Shown piece after piece: positions 23,069 to 31,288 of a stretch of DNA of 52,050 nucleotides; position 1 is the stretch's first letter; each line of letters starts with the position of its first letter. The stretch is taken from contig CAYXVB010000001.1 of assembly GCA_964467785.1 (NCBI GenBank), forward strand, positions 1 to 52,050, in the 5' to 3' direction. Origin of the DNA: CAYXVB01 sp964467785 (GTDB lineage: Bacteria; Bdellovibrionota; UBA1018). The notes beneath the pieces are model-generated. The model did no database searches. It was given only the letters and a program-made list of their open reading frames with translations, and was not told where the DNA came from. The position numbers were made by a program, and so were the translations under genes.

Positions 23069-25478
23069 GGGGCAGTTCTCGCCTTTCGGAGGCTTCAGCG
23101 CCAGCCCAAAATTCGCTGACGTCTTTCAGGATCGCGCCGGAAACCAGTTCGCGCGCATGGGTCTCAAACCAGTCCGAGGGCATCGATTGGGTGTAGCTCG
23201 GTTGGATGAAGCGGTTGTCCATCAGCACGATGATGCCGCGGTCCGTCTCAGAGCGGATCACGCGTCCCGCGGACTGGATCGCCTTGGCCATCGCCGGGTA
23301 GGTATAAGCGTAGTCAAAGCCGGAGCCGTAGTTGCGCTCGTAGTACTCGAGCATTTGCTCGCGCTCGAGGTCAAAGCTCGGTAGCGGGGGGCCGATGACG
23401 AAGGCCCCGATGATCATCCGTCCCGGGTAATCCACGCCCTCGGAAAAGACGCCGCCCTGGACGGCGAAGATGATCGTGGGCTCCTCGCCCGCGCGGAGGT
23501 GCGCGAGGACGGCTTCGATGTCGTCGTTTTTCATGGAGCGCTCCTGGCGGAGCACCGTGAAGCCCGGGGGCGTGTTGAACAGGTCGAGCACGCGCTCGAG
23601 GAAGTCGAAGCTCGGAAAGAAAGCGAAGTAATTGCCCTTCTTGAGCTCCATGATCCGGCGGATGGCGTCGGCGATCTTGAAGTAGTTGCGCTCACGCTCG
23701 GAGAATTTGGTCGAGATCTGCGGAATGATCAGGAGCTTACGGTTGGCGCGGGCGAACGGCGAGCGGAACTCCGCGGTCTTGAGCGTGTCGGGATCCAGGC
23801 CCGAGAGCTTGGAGTAGTACTCAAAAGGCTTGAGCGTGGCCGAGAAGGCGACGACCTGATCGTAATCGTCGTAACAGGCCTTGAGCATTTCAGAGGCATC
23901 GCAGCAGGTGATCTTGACAGTGCCGCCGGTGGGGTGCCGGTGATAGGTTGTAAAGAACTCCTCGCGATCCGGGTCGCCGACGTACTCGAGCGCCTCGGTG
24001 AATCCCGACCAGTAAAAACAGAGCCGCAATACCGGATCCTGCGGCTGGATGTCGTCATTGGATTCGAGATAGCGTTTGAGGAAGGAGCGCAGCAGCTCGT
24101 CGACTTCGAGGAACGGGCCCACGGGGGGATCGATCTTGACGCCTTTTTGCGGAACTTCGGCGGGGCGACAGGAGATGACGGCCTGGATGCAGTCGGTGAT
24201 CAGTTCCTCGAACTCGCGCTTGAACCGGGCGGGAATGTCGCCAGACTCCTCGCGAAGTTTCTCGAGCGTGACGCTTGAGACCGCGGGCGAATAGTAATCC
24301 ATCGCCCGCGACGGGAGGTTATGGGCCTCGTCGACGACGAGATTGGGCTTTCCCTCCTGGTCGAGACCGGAGAGTGTCATCCGGCCAAAGGCGCCGCGGG
24401 GGGCGAAAACGTAGTTGTAATCGCAGATCACCGTATCCGCGTCGATCGCCGCGTCGAGCTGCAGCTCGAACGGGCAGACCTCGTGCTCCTCGCCGAGCTT
24501 TTTGAAGGCCTTGGCGTTGAGCTTTTTCTTTTTGGAGAGCGCGTCGAGCAGCTTGTGTTCGTGTACCTTGGTGTAATAGTCGCGGGCGAACTCGCAGTAG
24601 TCCGGATTGCAGAGCGGCTCGTTCTTGAAGCAGATCTTGGCCTTGGCGGTGATGGTGAGCGACTTGACCGGCGACCCCGTGTCCTGAAAGCGCTCCACCG
24701 CGTCCTCGGCCACGAGATGCTGGCTGTTTTTTGGGGTGACGTAGACGACGCGCTGTCCGCGGGCGAGTGCCTCTTTTAAGACCGGGTAAAGGACGCCCGC
24801 CGTTTTGCCCAGGCCGGTCGGGGCCTGCACGAGCATTCGCTTCTTTTCGACCATGCCTTCTTCGATCGTGCGGATGAGGTCCACCTGGCCGGTGCGCGGG
24901 CGCTCGAACGGAAAGGGGAATTCGGCCGCGATCTTCTTGCGGCGTCTGGCGCGCTTCTCGGCCGCACGCGCTTCCTCGACGAGCTCCTCGAGCCGCAGCT
25001 CAAGCCAGGCTTCGTATTTCTCGACGTCGAGTTTGATCTCAAGGTCCTCGGACTCGCCGTCGCGCGTGGACACGAGGTGAAAGGAAAGCGTAGGCAGGAC
25101 CTGGTGCTCGAGCCAGTAAAAATAGCCGTACGTCGCGAGCTGCAGCCAGTACGGATGCTCCATGCCGCTTTCGGAGATCTTCTTGGAGAGCTCGAACGCG
25201 TTGAAGGAGGATTTGATCTCCTCGATCTTGGGAGGATCCGTGCGGAAGAGGCCGTCCATGCGGCCGCCGACGACGAAGCGGAAGCCCCCGCGCTCGAACG
25301 CGCGCTCGATCTTGACCTCGGCCTCGTATGAGGAGTGGTCCTCGGAGCGGATCTCCTGCACGCGCTGGTGGATCTCCTGGCCTTCGAGCTGTCGGCCGTA
25401 TCCGGAATTGGCCTCGATGCTCCCCTTGCGGGGCGCGGGCATGGCGAACTCACGGATCGGAAGTGAGACTTCTTTCAT
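23028..25478 (-). CDS. RecB-like nuclease fused to DinG/XPD-type Fe-S helicase
   Basis: 816 residues. The N-terminal 180 contain a complete PD-(D/E)XK signature of the Cas4/RecB type: Asp75 in GGRMDGLF, E87-I-K89 in KIEEIKSS and Q113xxxY117 in LQLATYGY. A superfamily-2 helicase follows: Walker A QAPTGLGKT (about 218-226), Fe-S Cys in AKICFKNEPLCNPDYCEF, DEAH box VVDEAHNLPS, and motif VI QSAGRVIRSETDRG. The family unwinds DNA 5'-3' with an Fe-S domain; the nuclease adds strand cutting. The MBL exonuclease gene lies 9 bases upstream and a YkgJ gene overlaps downstream, suggesting a DNA repair or defence operon. Confidence 0.88.
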   Translation of the reverse strand: MKEVSLPIREFAMPAPRKGSIEANSGYGRQLEGQEIHQRVQEIRSEDHSSYEAEVKIERAFERGGFRFVVGGRMDGLFRTDPPKIEEIKSSFNAFELSKKISESGMEHPYWLQLATYGYFYWLEHQVLPTLSFHLVSTRDGESEDLEIKLDVEKYEAWLELRLEELVEEARAAEKRARRRKKIAAEFPFPFERPRTGQVDLIRTIEEGMVEKKRMLVQAPTGLGKTAGVLYPVLKEALARGQRVVYVTPKNSQHLVAEDAVERFQDTGSPVKSLTITAKAKICFKNEPLCNPDYCEFARDYYTKVHEHKLLDALSKKKKLNAKAFKKLGEEHEVCPFELQLDAAIDADTVICDYNYVFAPRGAFGRMTLSGLDQEGKPNLVVDEAHNLPSRAMDYYSPAVSSVTLEKLREESGDIPARFKREFEELITDCIQAVISCRPAEVPQKGVKIDPPVGPFLEVDELLRSFLKRYLESNDDIQPQDPVLRLCFYWSGFTEALEYVGDPDREEFFTTYHRHPTGGTVKITCCDASEMLKACYDDYDQVVAFSATLKPFEYYSKLSGLDPDTLKTAEFRSPFARANRKLLIIPQISTKFSERERNYFKIADAIRRIMELKKGNYFAFFPSFDFLERVLDLFNTPPGFTVLRQERSMKNDDIEAVLAHLRAGEEPTIIFAVQGGVFSEGVDYPGRMIIGAFVIGPPLPSFDLEREQMLEYYERNYGSGFDYAYTYPAMAKAIQSAGRVIRSETDRGIIVLMDNRFIQPSYTQSMPSDWFETHARELVSGAILKDVSEFWAGAEASERRELPHDETEVLGAGPSV

Positions 25479-25487
25479 GCGCGTCCC

Positions 25488-26564
25488 TTAAATCCCGGAG
25501 AGCCCTGGATGGCCGTCAAAGAGCGAGAGGTTGCGCTGCGGAAGCCGCAGATAGTTGTCCAGCTCGAGGCCGTCCACGCCGTGCGCGTCGTAACCGCGTT
25601 TGCGAAGATGGCGGATCAACGCGCCGTTGCCGCGATGGAGGACGAATACTCGGCGGGCGCCGGACTCGTCGATCGTGCGGTTGAGATCGCCCCAGTCCGC
25701 GTGGTCGGACATGACGAAGCCACGGTCGTAGGAGCCTCCGTGAGCGCCCCAATTTCCGCCTGAGCCGTTTTGCATCCAGCCGGAGGCGAACGCGGTCTCG
25801 AACCGGCCGAAGCGCCGAAGCCATTCCGTGCGCAAAATGGAGGGCGGCGCGAGGATCAGCTCGCCTTCGATCGGATCGTGCGGCTCGAGCGAGTCCAGCG
25901 CCATCGTGGGCGCGAGCTTGCGGCCCTGGGCTCGATAACAGTCGGTCAGCTCCGCGATGGTCTCGTGGATCAGCACGGGGCGGTGCGCGTGGAGAGCGAG
26001 CTCCGCCAGGATTCGCTGCGCTTTGCCGAGCGAGTAGCCAAAGAGGATGCTGTTACGGCCGGCGCTCGCGTTGGCGCTCCACCAGGAGTGGATGTCGGCG
26101 CCGTGGTCGCGGTCTTTTTGCCAGGCGTATTTGGGCGTGCCGAAGGTCGCCTCGGTGATGAATGTGTCGCACTTGACCGTCTCGAACGGCTCGCAGCTCG
26201 GATCGGGATCGCGTTTGTAATCGCCGGAAGCGACCCAAACTTCACCCCGGTACTCGATGCGCACCTGGGCGGAGCCCAGGATGTGACCGGCGGGATGAAG
26301 GGACACATTCACTTCGCCCAGCCGGATTGTCTCGCCGTAGGCAATGCCTTCGACGGGGATGTTCTGACCGAGGCGGCTCCTCATCAGGCCTACTCCGGAG
26401 GTCGCGCAGAGGTAACGCTTGCTTCCGCGACGGGCGTGGTCGCTATGCGCATGGGTCACGACGGCGACGTCCACGGCCCGGTGTGGGTCGATATGGAACC
26501 CGCCTGGCGGGCAATACAGGCCCCGATCCGTCCAACAGACCAGTGGGGGGTGGGCTGAACTCAT
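25488..26564 (-). CDS. metallo-beta-lactamase-fold exonuclease (ligase-associated type)
   Basis: About 358 residues from ATG 26564; a start 19 codons upstream is possible. It has the HxHxDH metal motif THAHSDHARRGS, PAGHILGSAQV, SGDYKRDPDP and the late MSDHADW, which together mark the COG1236-type beta-CASP-like nucleases annotated as DNA-ligase-associated exonucleases (start GLYCPPGGFHIDP is typical). Normal partners are an ATP-dependent ligase and an Lhr-like helicase; here a nuclease-helicase follows 9 bases downstream instead and no ligase is visible. A role in DNA end processing is likely. Confidence 0.88.
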   Translation of the reverse strand: MSSAHPPLVCWTDRGLYCPPGGFHIDPHRAVDVAVVTHAHSDHARRGSKRYLCATSGVGLMRSRLGQNIPVEGIAYGETIRLGEVNVSLHPAGHILGSAQVRIEYRGEVWVASGDYKRDPDPSCEPFETVKCDTFITEATFGTPKYAWQKDRDHGADIHSWWSANASAGRNSILFGYSLGKAQRILAELALHAHRPVLIHETIAELTDCYRAQGRKLAPTMALDSLEPHDPIEGELILAPPSILRTEWLRRFGRFETAFASGWMQNGSGGNWGAHGGSYDRGFVMSDHADWGDLNRTIDESGARRVFVLHRGNGALIRHLRKRGYDAHGVDGLELDNYLRLPQRNLSLFDGHPGLSGI

Positions 26565-26736
26565 GGGGTTACCGTAGCCGAAACGGGAGTGGGATCTCAA
26601 GATGTCTGGAGCGGGAGACAAAAGCTATGAGAATCATTCAGTATTTATAGATAAAATACATTAAATTTCAATGGGTTGACTAATGTCAAAACGGACACTC
26701 TTTTTCTTTTTGCGTAGCGCGTTAAACTTAATTCTT

Positions 26737-26934
26737 ATGAGCGTACTCAAATCTGCACGTATGAAGACCGGTTACGATAGCGAAGAGCTTTGGTTCCATC
26801 AGCGGGATCGGGAGCTCATCGACAAGATGAAATCCAAGCCGCATCTCACCCTCATTCAGGGTGGCGCCGACCAGCAAAGAGAAAAAGAGGAGTCTTCCGA
26901 AGAGGAAGACGAAATCACCGACAAGGTTGCCTGA
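26737..26934 (+). CDS. small hypothetical protein, acidic tail
   Basis: 65 residues: MSVLKSARMKTGYDSEELWF, a charged centre, HLTLIQGG and a Glu-rich tail. I prefer ATG 26737 over the in-frame ATG 26683, whose 18 added residues are hydrophobic and AT-rich, but neither has a clear ribosome site. The upstream DNA (26630-26735) is AT-rich with TTGACT at 26676, possibly a promoter. Convergent with the sigma-factor gene, 12 bases apart. Family not recognised. Confidence 0.55.
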   Translation: MSVLKSARMKTGYDSEELWFHQRDRELIDKMKSKPHLTLIQGGADQQREKEESSEEEDEITDKVA

Positions 26935-26946
26935 TGGGTGCCCCTG

Positions 26947-27555
26947 TCAGGGGATCAGCGCGGGATCCTGTTTGCCGCCTTCGTGCAGCATGACCTGCCG
27001 GGCCCGGTAGATCAGGTTTTTGACGGCCGCTAGACTGAGCCCCAGTCGCTTTGAGATCTCCTCATAGGAGAGTTGGTGGATCAAGCGCATCCAGAGCACG
27101 CGCTTCTGGAGGCGGGTCAGTGACCTGAGCTTCTTGAAGACCTTTCGGCGTTCATCCTTTTCGAGGATGCGCGACTCCGCGTTGCTCCCGGTGCAGGGAA
27201 TCTCCTCCGCCTGGATCTCCGTGTCGAAATGGTCCGAGCGGTCCCGCCTTCCGCGCAGATGGTCCGACACCGTGTTCTTGGCGATGGTCCAGAGCCAGGT
27301 CGAGAACGCGAAGCGTTCCTGATAGCCCGCGCGGAAGCGAAACACCTTCATAAAGATGTCTTGCGTGATCTCTTCGGCGACTTCCTGGTCTTGCACGCGC
27401 GCCCGCACGTAGCTGAGGATCGGATGCCGGAACCGCTGATAGATCCGACCGAAAGTCTCGGCGCTGCTTTCCCGCAGCGACTTGATCTGTACGATGAATG
27501 GTAGATTCTTGCCCGCCCCAGTCCGGGGCCTCACCAGCTTCAATCCGTGAAACAT
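26947..27555 (-). CDS. ECF-type RNA polymerase sigma factor
   Basis: 202 residues with sigma region 2 (IYQRFRHPILSYVRARV, EEITQDIFMKVFRF, STWLWTIAKNTVSDHLRG) and region 4 (LTRLQKRVLWMRLIHQLSYE followed by EISKRLGLSLAAVKNLIYRA as its helix-turn-helix). No anti-sigma gene is adjacent; the neighbour on the other side of the promoter region is a secreted metzincin lipoprotein, transcribed divergently. The ATG at 27555 has no Shine-Dalgarno, so a leaderless message or an internal start is possible. A perfect palindrome sits just upstream (27563-27583). Confidence 0.9.
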   Translation of the reverse strand: MFHGLKLVRPRTGAGKNLPFIVQIKSLRESSAETFGRIYQRFRHPILSYVRARVQDQEVAEEITQDIFMKVFRFRAGYQERFAFSTWLWTIAKNTVSDHLRGRRDRSDHFDTEIQAEEIPCTGSNAESRILEKDERRKVFKKLRSLTRLQKRVLWMRLIHQLSYEEISKRLGLSLAAVKNLIYRARQVMLHEGGKQDPALIP

Positions 27556-27562
27556 ATTTAAG

Positions 27563-27583
27563 AACTATATAAGAAATATAGTT
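27563..27583. promoter_or_regulatory. perfect inverted repeat upstream of the ECF sigma gene
   Basis: AACTATAT-N5-ATATAGTT, eight perfect pairs, seven bases before the sigma-factor start. The element is AT-rich in a GC-rich genome and probably overlaps the promoter; it could be an operator or autoregulatory site. Confidence 0.45.
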
Positions 27584-27713
27584 TCGGCAAATTTATTTTT
27601 CCCGCGCGACTTTTCGTCCCGTGCTCCGTAGCACTCGTCAGAACGGCTCGCCAACGGATGGCGATCGCCCGTTCGCTTCGAGAAAGCATTCGTCAACTTC
27701 AAGGAGGATCGGG

Positions 27714-28475
27714 ATGAAAAAGAGCGCGTGGATTGTCCTAGCGGGCGCGATCATCGGCATGAGCGGCTGTAACGGCCAAAGCGACTCGAACGGCGCGGAT
27801 GGTACGCTGCCACAGGGAAGCGATTCAGTCACGCAGGCTCCGGCACCGATCCCCGGGGGCTCGGGCACCGGGTCCGTGACTCTTCCGCCGGTGTCTGAGA
27901 ATTCCGGCGTGGTGGGCCCCTCCTGTCACGGTGGGGCAAACTGTCTCGCGCTCAGGTACGTCGTCTACAAGGATTCCGCCGGCAAGCCGGTCGTGAGCCA
28001 AGAGGAGGCGATCGGAAATCTCCAGTCGATCAACCAGACCTGGGCCGCTTGCGGAATCTCGTTCCAGATGGATGAGTTCCTCCCGGTCGATCCCGTGGAT
28101 TACGGTCTGACATTCAACACCGCCAACAGCTCCGAGCTCGATCCGATCCGGCGCACCTTCGATGAGAGCGACACGCTCCTCGTGGTCACCACCGGCAAGT
28201 GGAACCGTTCGGGGACGCTCGGCGCGACCGGCGCCAACGCCTGGACCAACATGCCGGGCTCAAGCGCGCTAGGCGCGATCCTCGAGTCGGCCGTCGGCAC
28301 CTACCCCAACATCATCGCGCACGAGCTGGGCCACTATCTCAATCTCCCGCACGTGAGCGACTCGACGGACCTCATGAATCCCGTGATCTACACGACTTCG
28401 ACCCGCCTCAGTTCGGGTCAATGCTCCGCGGCGCTTTCGGCCATCTCCTACTATTGGAGAGCGATGCGTCGCTGA
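27714..28475 (+). CDS. metzincin-type zinc metalloprotease lipoprotein
   Basis: 253 residues. Lipoprotein signal (SAWIVLAGAIIGMSGC, lipid Cys about 19) followed by a low-complexity linker. The zinc site is HELGHYLNLPH (His203 onward, HExxHxxxxxH) with a downstream Met-turn STDLMNPVIY, diagnostic of metzincins. A conserved-looking domain (CLALRYVVYKDSAGKPVVSQ) lies between. ATG 27714 has a perfect AAGGAGG. It should be tethered to the envelope and cleave peptides outside the cytoplasm. It is divergent from the ECF sigma gene, which may control it (inference), and ends before a strong terminator. Confidence 0.88.
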   Translation: MKKSAWIVLAGAIIGMSGCNGQSDSNGADGTLPQGSDSVTQAPAPIPGGSGTGSVTLPPVSENSGVVGPSCHGGANCLALRYVVYKDSAGKPVVSQEEAIGNLQSINQTWAACGISFQMDEFLPVDPVDYGLTFNTANSSELDPIRRTFDESDTLLVVTTGKWNRSGTLGATGANAWTNMPGSSALGAILESAVGTYPNIIAHELGHYLNLPHVSDSTDLMNPVIYTTSTRLSSGQCSAALSAISYYWRAMRR

Positions 28476-28525
28476 GTTTTCGAACCCCTGTTCCCGTCCG
28501 CAACCGCAACCCCACGCAAGATGAC

Positions 28526-28570
28526 GCGGCCGGGATCGCATGACGCGATTTCCGGCCGCGGTTTCTTTTG
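28526..28570 (+). terminator. strong Rho-independent terminator
   Basis: GCGGCCGG (28526-28533) pairs with CCGGCCGC (28552-28559), with an inner stem ATCGC/GCGAT (28535-28539 with 28545-28549) around a five-base loop, followed by GGTTTCTTTT. It ends the metalloprotease transcript. Confidence 0.85.
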
Positions 28571-28581
28571 ATGTAGGTCAA
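28568..28581 (+). promoter_or_regulatory. Fnr/Dnr-type box upstream of nnrS
   Basis: TTGATGTAGGTCAA matches the TTGAT-N4-ATCAA Fnr-family consensus in nine of ten positions, 47 bases before the nnrS start. NnrS genes are commonly under Fnr/Dnr/NnrR control. The Crp/Fnr-family protein at 50315-51007 is one candidate regulator. Confidence 0.6.
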
Positions 28582-28628
28582 GTATATCTTTAATACGCTG
28601 CGGCTCGGGACGTGCTAGAACGTACGGC

Positions 28629-29822
28629 ATGGATCGCAAACCCGCTTCGGCGCTGTGGCAGCTCGCATTCCGGCCTTTTTTTCTGTTCGGCGCGATTTTC
28701 GCCCTCCTGGCCATGGGGATCTGGATTCTTTTCCTTACGGGCCACTGGGCTGTGATCGGGACCAATCCGCTGTCGCCCGTGATCTGGCATTCGCACGAGA
28801 TGGTGTTTGGCTTTGCCGGAGCGATCATCGGAGGCTTCGTGCTTACTGCCGCGCAGAACTGGACCGGGACGCGTGGGGTGCACGGCTCGCGGCTGGTCGC
28901 GCTTTTTGTCGCATGGGCAGTGGCGCGCATCGTTTTGATTCCCGGTCTGCTTCCCGGGGCGGCGGGCCCCGTGGTCCTTCCGTTGGCGGCGGTGCTGGAT
29001 CTTGCCTTCTATCCCGCGGTGAGCCTGTTGATGGTGCCTTATCTGAGCGATCCGGAGCTCAAGACCGAGCGTGTGTTTTACCTCTATTTTTGGCTTTTCT
29101 TCGCTGCCGATCTCGCGGTTTGGCTGGACGCAGCGGGCGTGCTCGCTGGGGCGGCGCCGCTCGCGATCCGTTTCGCGCTCTATCTCGTGGTGTTGATGAT
29201 CGTCTTCATGGGGGGGCGGGTCATCCCGTTCTTTACCGAGAGCGAATTGTCCCGCAGACAACCTCAGGTGAAGGAAGCGGTCGAGATTGGAGCCCTCGCC
29301 GTTTCCGGGCTTTATGTCGCGACCGCGCTGCTGTTGCCGGACGGAGTGGTCAACGCAGTCGTGGCCTTCGCGGCTTGCGTACTGCACGTCATCAGATTGG
29401 CTGGCTGGCAGGTTCCGCGAGTTCGGCGGATCCCGCTGCTCTGGATTCTCCACGGCGGATATCTCTGGATCGCGGTTGGATACGGATTATCGGGCTTGGC
29501 CGCGCTGGGGTGGGTGCCGGCTTCGGCGGCAATCCATGCGTTCGCGGTCGGAGGAATCGGTACTGTGATTCTCGGCATGATCTCGCGAGTGTCGCTCGGC
29601 CACACGGGGCGACGCTTGCATCCTTCCGCCCCTGTCGTGACCGGTTTTGTCCTAGTGCTCGCCGCGGCATTGACCCGTGTCGCCGCTTCGCTCTTTTGGA
29701 ACCAGGCGTATCAGTCGCTGTTGACGGCTAGCGCGGTGCTCTGGATCTCGGCCTTCGCTCTGTTTGTCGCGGTATACGCCCCAATGCTCCTGCGTCCGCG
29801 TGTGGATGGCAGGCCAGGCTGA
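28629..29822 (+). CDS. nnrS: NnrS-family haem/copper membrane protein
   Basis: 397 residues with about twelve membrane helices and the family marks LAFRPFFLFGAIFALLAMGI, PVIWHSHEMVFGFAGAIIGG, FLLTAAQNWTG-like GGFVLTAAQNWTGTRG, GGRVIPFFTES, and HAFAVGGIGTVILGMISRVS. NnrS contains haem and copper and protects against nitrosative stress during denitrification-type metabolism. An Fnr-type box precedes the gene. Downstream lie two hairpins and then a small operon of envelope proteins, possibly functionally linked. Confidence 0.93.
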   Translation: MDRKPASALWQLAFRPFFLFGAIFALLAMGIWILFLTGHWAVIGTNPLSPVIWHSHEMVFGFAGAIIGGFVLTAAQNWTGTRGVHGSRLVALFVAWAVARIVLIPGLLPGAAGPVVLPLAAVLDLAFYPAVSLLMVPYLSDPELKTERVFYLYFWLFFAADLAVWLDAAGVLAGAAPLAIRFALYLVVLMIVFMGGRVIPFFTESELSRRQPQVKEAVEIGALAVSGLYVATALLLPDGVVNAVVAFAACVLHVIRLAGWQVPRVRRIPLLWILHGGYLWIAVGYGLSGLAALGWVPASAAIHAFAVGGIGTVILGMISRVSLGHTGRRLHPSAPVVTGFVLVLAAALTRVAASLFWNQAYQSLLTASAVLWISAFALFVAVYAPMLLRPRVDGRPG

Positions 29823-29865
29823 GAGCGAGTGCCCTCGCTCCGAGCGGGCGCCAGAAATCTGGCGC
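29823..29865 (+). repeat. two tandem perfect hairpins after nnrS
   Basis: GAGCGAG-TGCC-CTCGCTC (29823-29840) starts directly after the nnrS stop; GCGCCAG-AAAT-CTGGCGC (29848-29865) follows seven bases later. Each has seven perfect pairs and a four-base loop. No T run follows, so they look more like mRNA 3'-end stabilisers or a regulatory pair than an ordinary terminator. Confidence 0.6.
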
Positions 29866-29875
29866 TGATGCACAG

Positions 29876-29912
29876 TTGTAATCAGAACGCCTATTCTATA
29901 AATTATTAAGGA
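29876..29912 (+). promoter_or_regulatory. possible promoter of the 29913-31247 operon
   Basis: TTGTAA followed 15 bases later by TATAAA in an AT-rich island just before the ATG at 29913. The spacing is short and the call is tentative. Confidence 0.3.
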
Positions 29913-30248
29913 ATGAGAAACCTTGGTTGGAAAATATTCGCGCTTGCCGCTGTGATCCGACTCTCGGCGACGACGGTTTCGTGGGCTGCTGATTGCGTGA
30001 AATGCGGCGTCCACTTCTCCGAGCTTCGCGATCTTCAGCAAGAAAAGCGCCGTTCGACGGACTTGCTGGGCAAGAACAACGAATATCTCGCCGTGCTCAC
30101 CGCTGAGCAGGCGTCGAAGTTTCTCAAGGTCAAATCCAACATCACCGTGATCCTCCGCAAGCTGGAGGAAATCAACGCCAAGATCTCCGCCACCGAGAAG
30201 AAGCTCGAACAAGAAGGCTGCGGAGCCTGCGAAAAGGGAACATCATGA
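29913..30248 (+). CDS. secreted Cys-motif coiled-coil protein
   Basis: 111 residues. A signal peptide (ALAAVIRLSATTVSWAAD) leads into DCVKCGVHFSELRDLQQEK with a CxxC, a long coiled coil rich in Lys/Glu/Leu, and a second CxxC at the end (EGCGACEKG). The paired CxxC motifs at both ends suggest disulphide-linked dimer or metal binding in the periplasm. It overlaps the next gene by ATGA, so the products probably work together. No named family recognised. Confidence 0.65.
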   Translation: MRNLGWKIFALAAVIRLSATTVSWAADCVKCGVHFSELRDLQQEKRRSTDLLGKNNEYLAVLTAEQASKFLKVKSNITVILRKLEEINAKISATEKKLEQEGCGACEKGTS

Positions 30249-30706
30249 CCGAGAATCGGAACCGTCGCAAACTCAAGAATATCCTGATCAACCCGAGGTA
30301 TCAGCTCAAATACGTGATGCTCGCCTCGTTCGCCGGCGTGATCCTCACCATCGCCAATGCGACGCTTTTTTACCGGTTTGTCAGCGAGAACTACGCGATC
30401 CTCGTCCAGCTATCGCCCATGACCGATGAAGCCAAGGATCTTCTTTATAAGGAGCTCAGGACGATCGTTGGATTCCTCACGATCTCCTCGCTCGCCTTCG
30501 TGGCGGTCGTCGCCTGGCTCGCGCTGATGATTTCCCATCGTACCGCGGGCCCGCTCTTTCATTTCAACCGCGTGTTCAACGAGATCCGTTCTGGTAAGCG
30601 GGACGTCCGGATTCATCTTCGACCCGAAGACGATTTCCAGGAGGTTGCCGAGTCCTTCAACCGGATGATGGACACGATTCACGACGGCGGCAACGGCAAG
30701 GGCTAA
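30245..30706 (+). CDS. two-helix membrane protein with cytoplasmic HAMP domain
   Basis: 153 residues: membrane helix one (VMLASFAGVILTIANATLFY), a short periplasmic segment, helix two (FLTISSLAFVAVVAWLALMI), and HAMP (SHRTAGPLFHFNRVFNEIRS through DDFQEVAESFNRMMDTI). It ends right after HAMP without a kinase, cyclase or chemotaxis output domain. It may sense through the secreted Cys-motif partner encoded just upstream and pass the signal to a separate protein (inference). Confidence 0.8.
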   Translation: MTENRNRRKLKNILINPRYQLKYVMLASFAGVILTIANATLFYRFVSENYAILVQLSPMTDEAKDLLYKELRTIVGFLTISSLAFVAVVAWLALMISHRTAGPLFHFNRVFNEIRSGKRDVRIHLRPEDDFQEVAESFNRMMDTIHDGGNGKG

Positions 30707-30731
30707 TCCAACCAACGAGGGGACTCCAAAA

Positions 30732-31247
30732 ATGTTCAACAGCGCGCAAATCCATCTGGCATTGAATCACCTTCCGGTCGAAGGCACGCTCTTCGGGCTA
30801 CTGGTTTTATTGTTCGGTCTGGCGACCAAAAAGGACGCCGTTCGGAGGACGGGGCTGGGAATCCTGGTGCTTTCGGCCCTGGTCGCGATTCCGGCGCTTC
30901 GCAGCGGTGAGCCGGCCGAAGACATGGTCAAACAGCTTCCGGGCTTTACTCGAGAGCTGATCCACGAGCACGAAGAGGCCGCCGAAGTCGCCTTTGTCGT
31001 GACCCTGATCGCCGGCATCGCAGCGGCGGGGACCTTGGCGCTGCGCAAATTCAAGAAGGAAGCGCTCGAAATCAAAGCCTCGATCGCGGTGGCCCTGGTG
31101 TCTCTGGTCGCGTTTGGCCTGATGGCCCGAGCCTCCCATCTGGGTGGTTTGGTCCGGCATTCCGAGCTTCGGGAAGGCGTGGCCACCTCGGGGGAGCCGG
31201 TTCAGAATCCCGGCGCGCCCAGCGGACATGACGCCGACAATCACTGA
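30732..31247 (+). CDS. four-helix membrane protein (DUF2231-like)
   Basis: 171 residues, four membrane helices. The opening HLALNHLPVEGTLFGLLVLL, then ALVAIPALRSGEPAEDMVKQ and HEHEEAAEVAFVVTLI, resemble DUF2231-type proteins with conserved His that could bind haem or metal. The C-terminus is a short polar tail with Gly/Pro/His. Third gene of the operon; CAACGAGGGG precedes the ATG. Redox-linked membrane role is possible but unproven. Confidence 0.7.
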   Translation: MFNSAQIHLALNHLPVEGTLFGLLVLLFGLATKKDAVRRTGLGILVLSALVAIPALRSGEPAEDMVKQLPGFTRELIHEHEEAAEVAFVVTLIAGIAAAGTLALRKFKKEALEIKASIAVALVSLVAFGLMARASHLGGLVRHSELREGVATSGEPVQNPGAPSGHDADNH

Positions 31248-31288
31248 GCGGTTGAATACCATGGCCCTCTGGGGTTAAAGGTAGAGTC

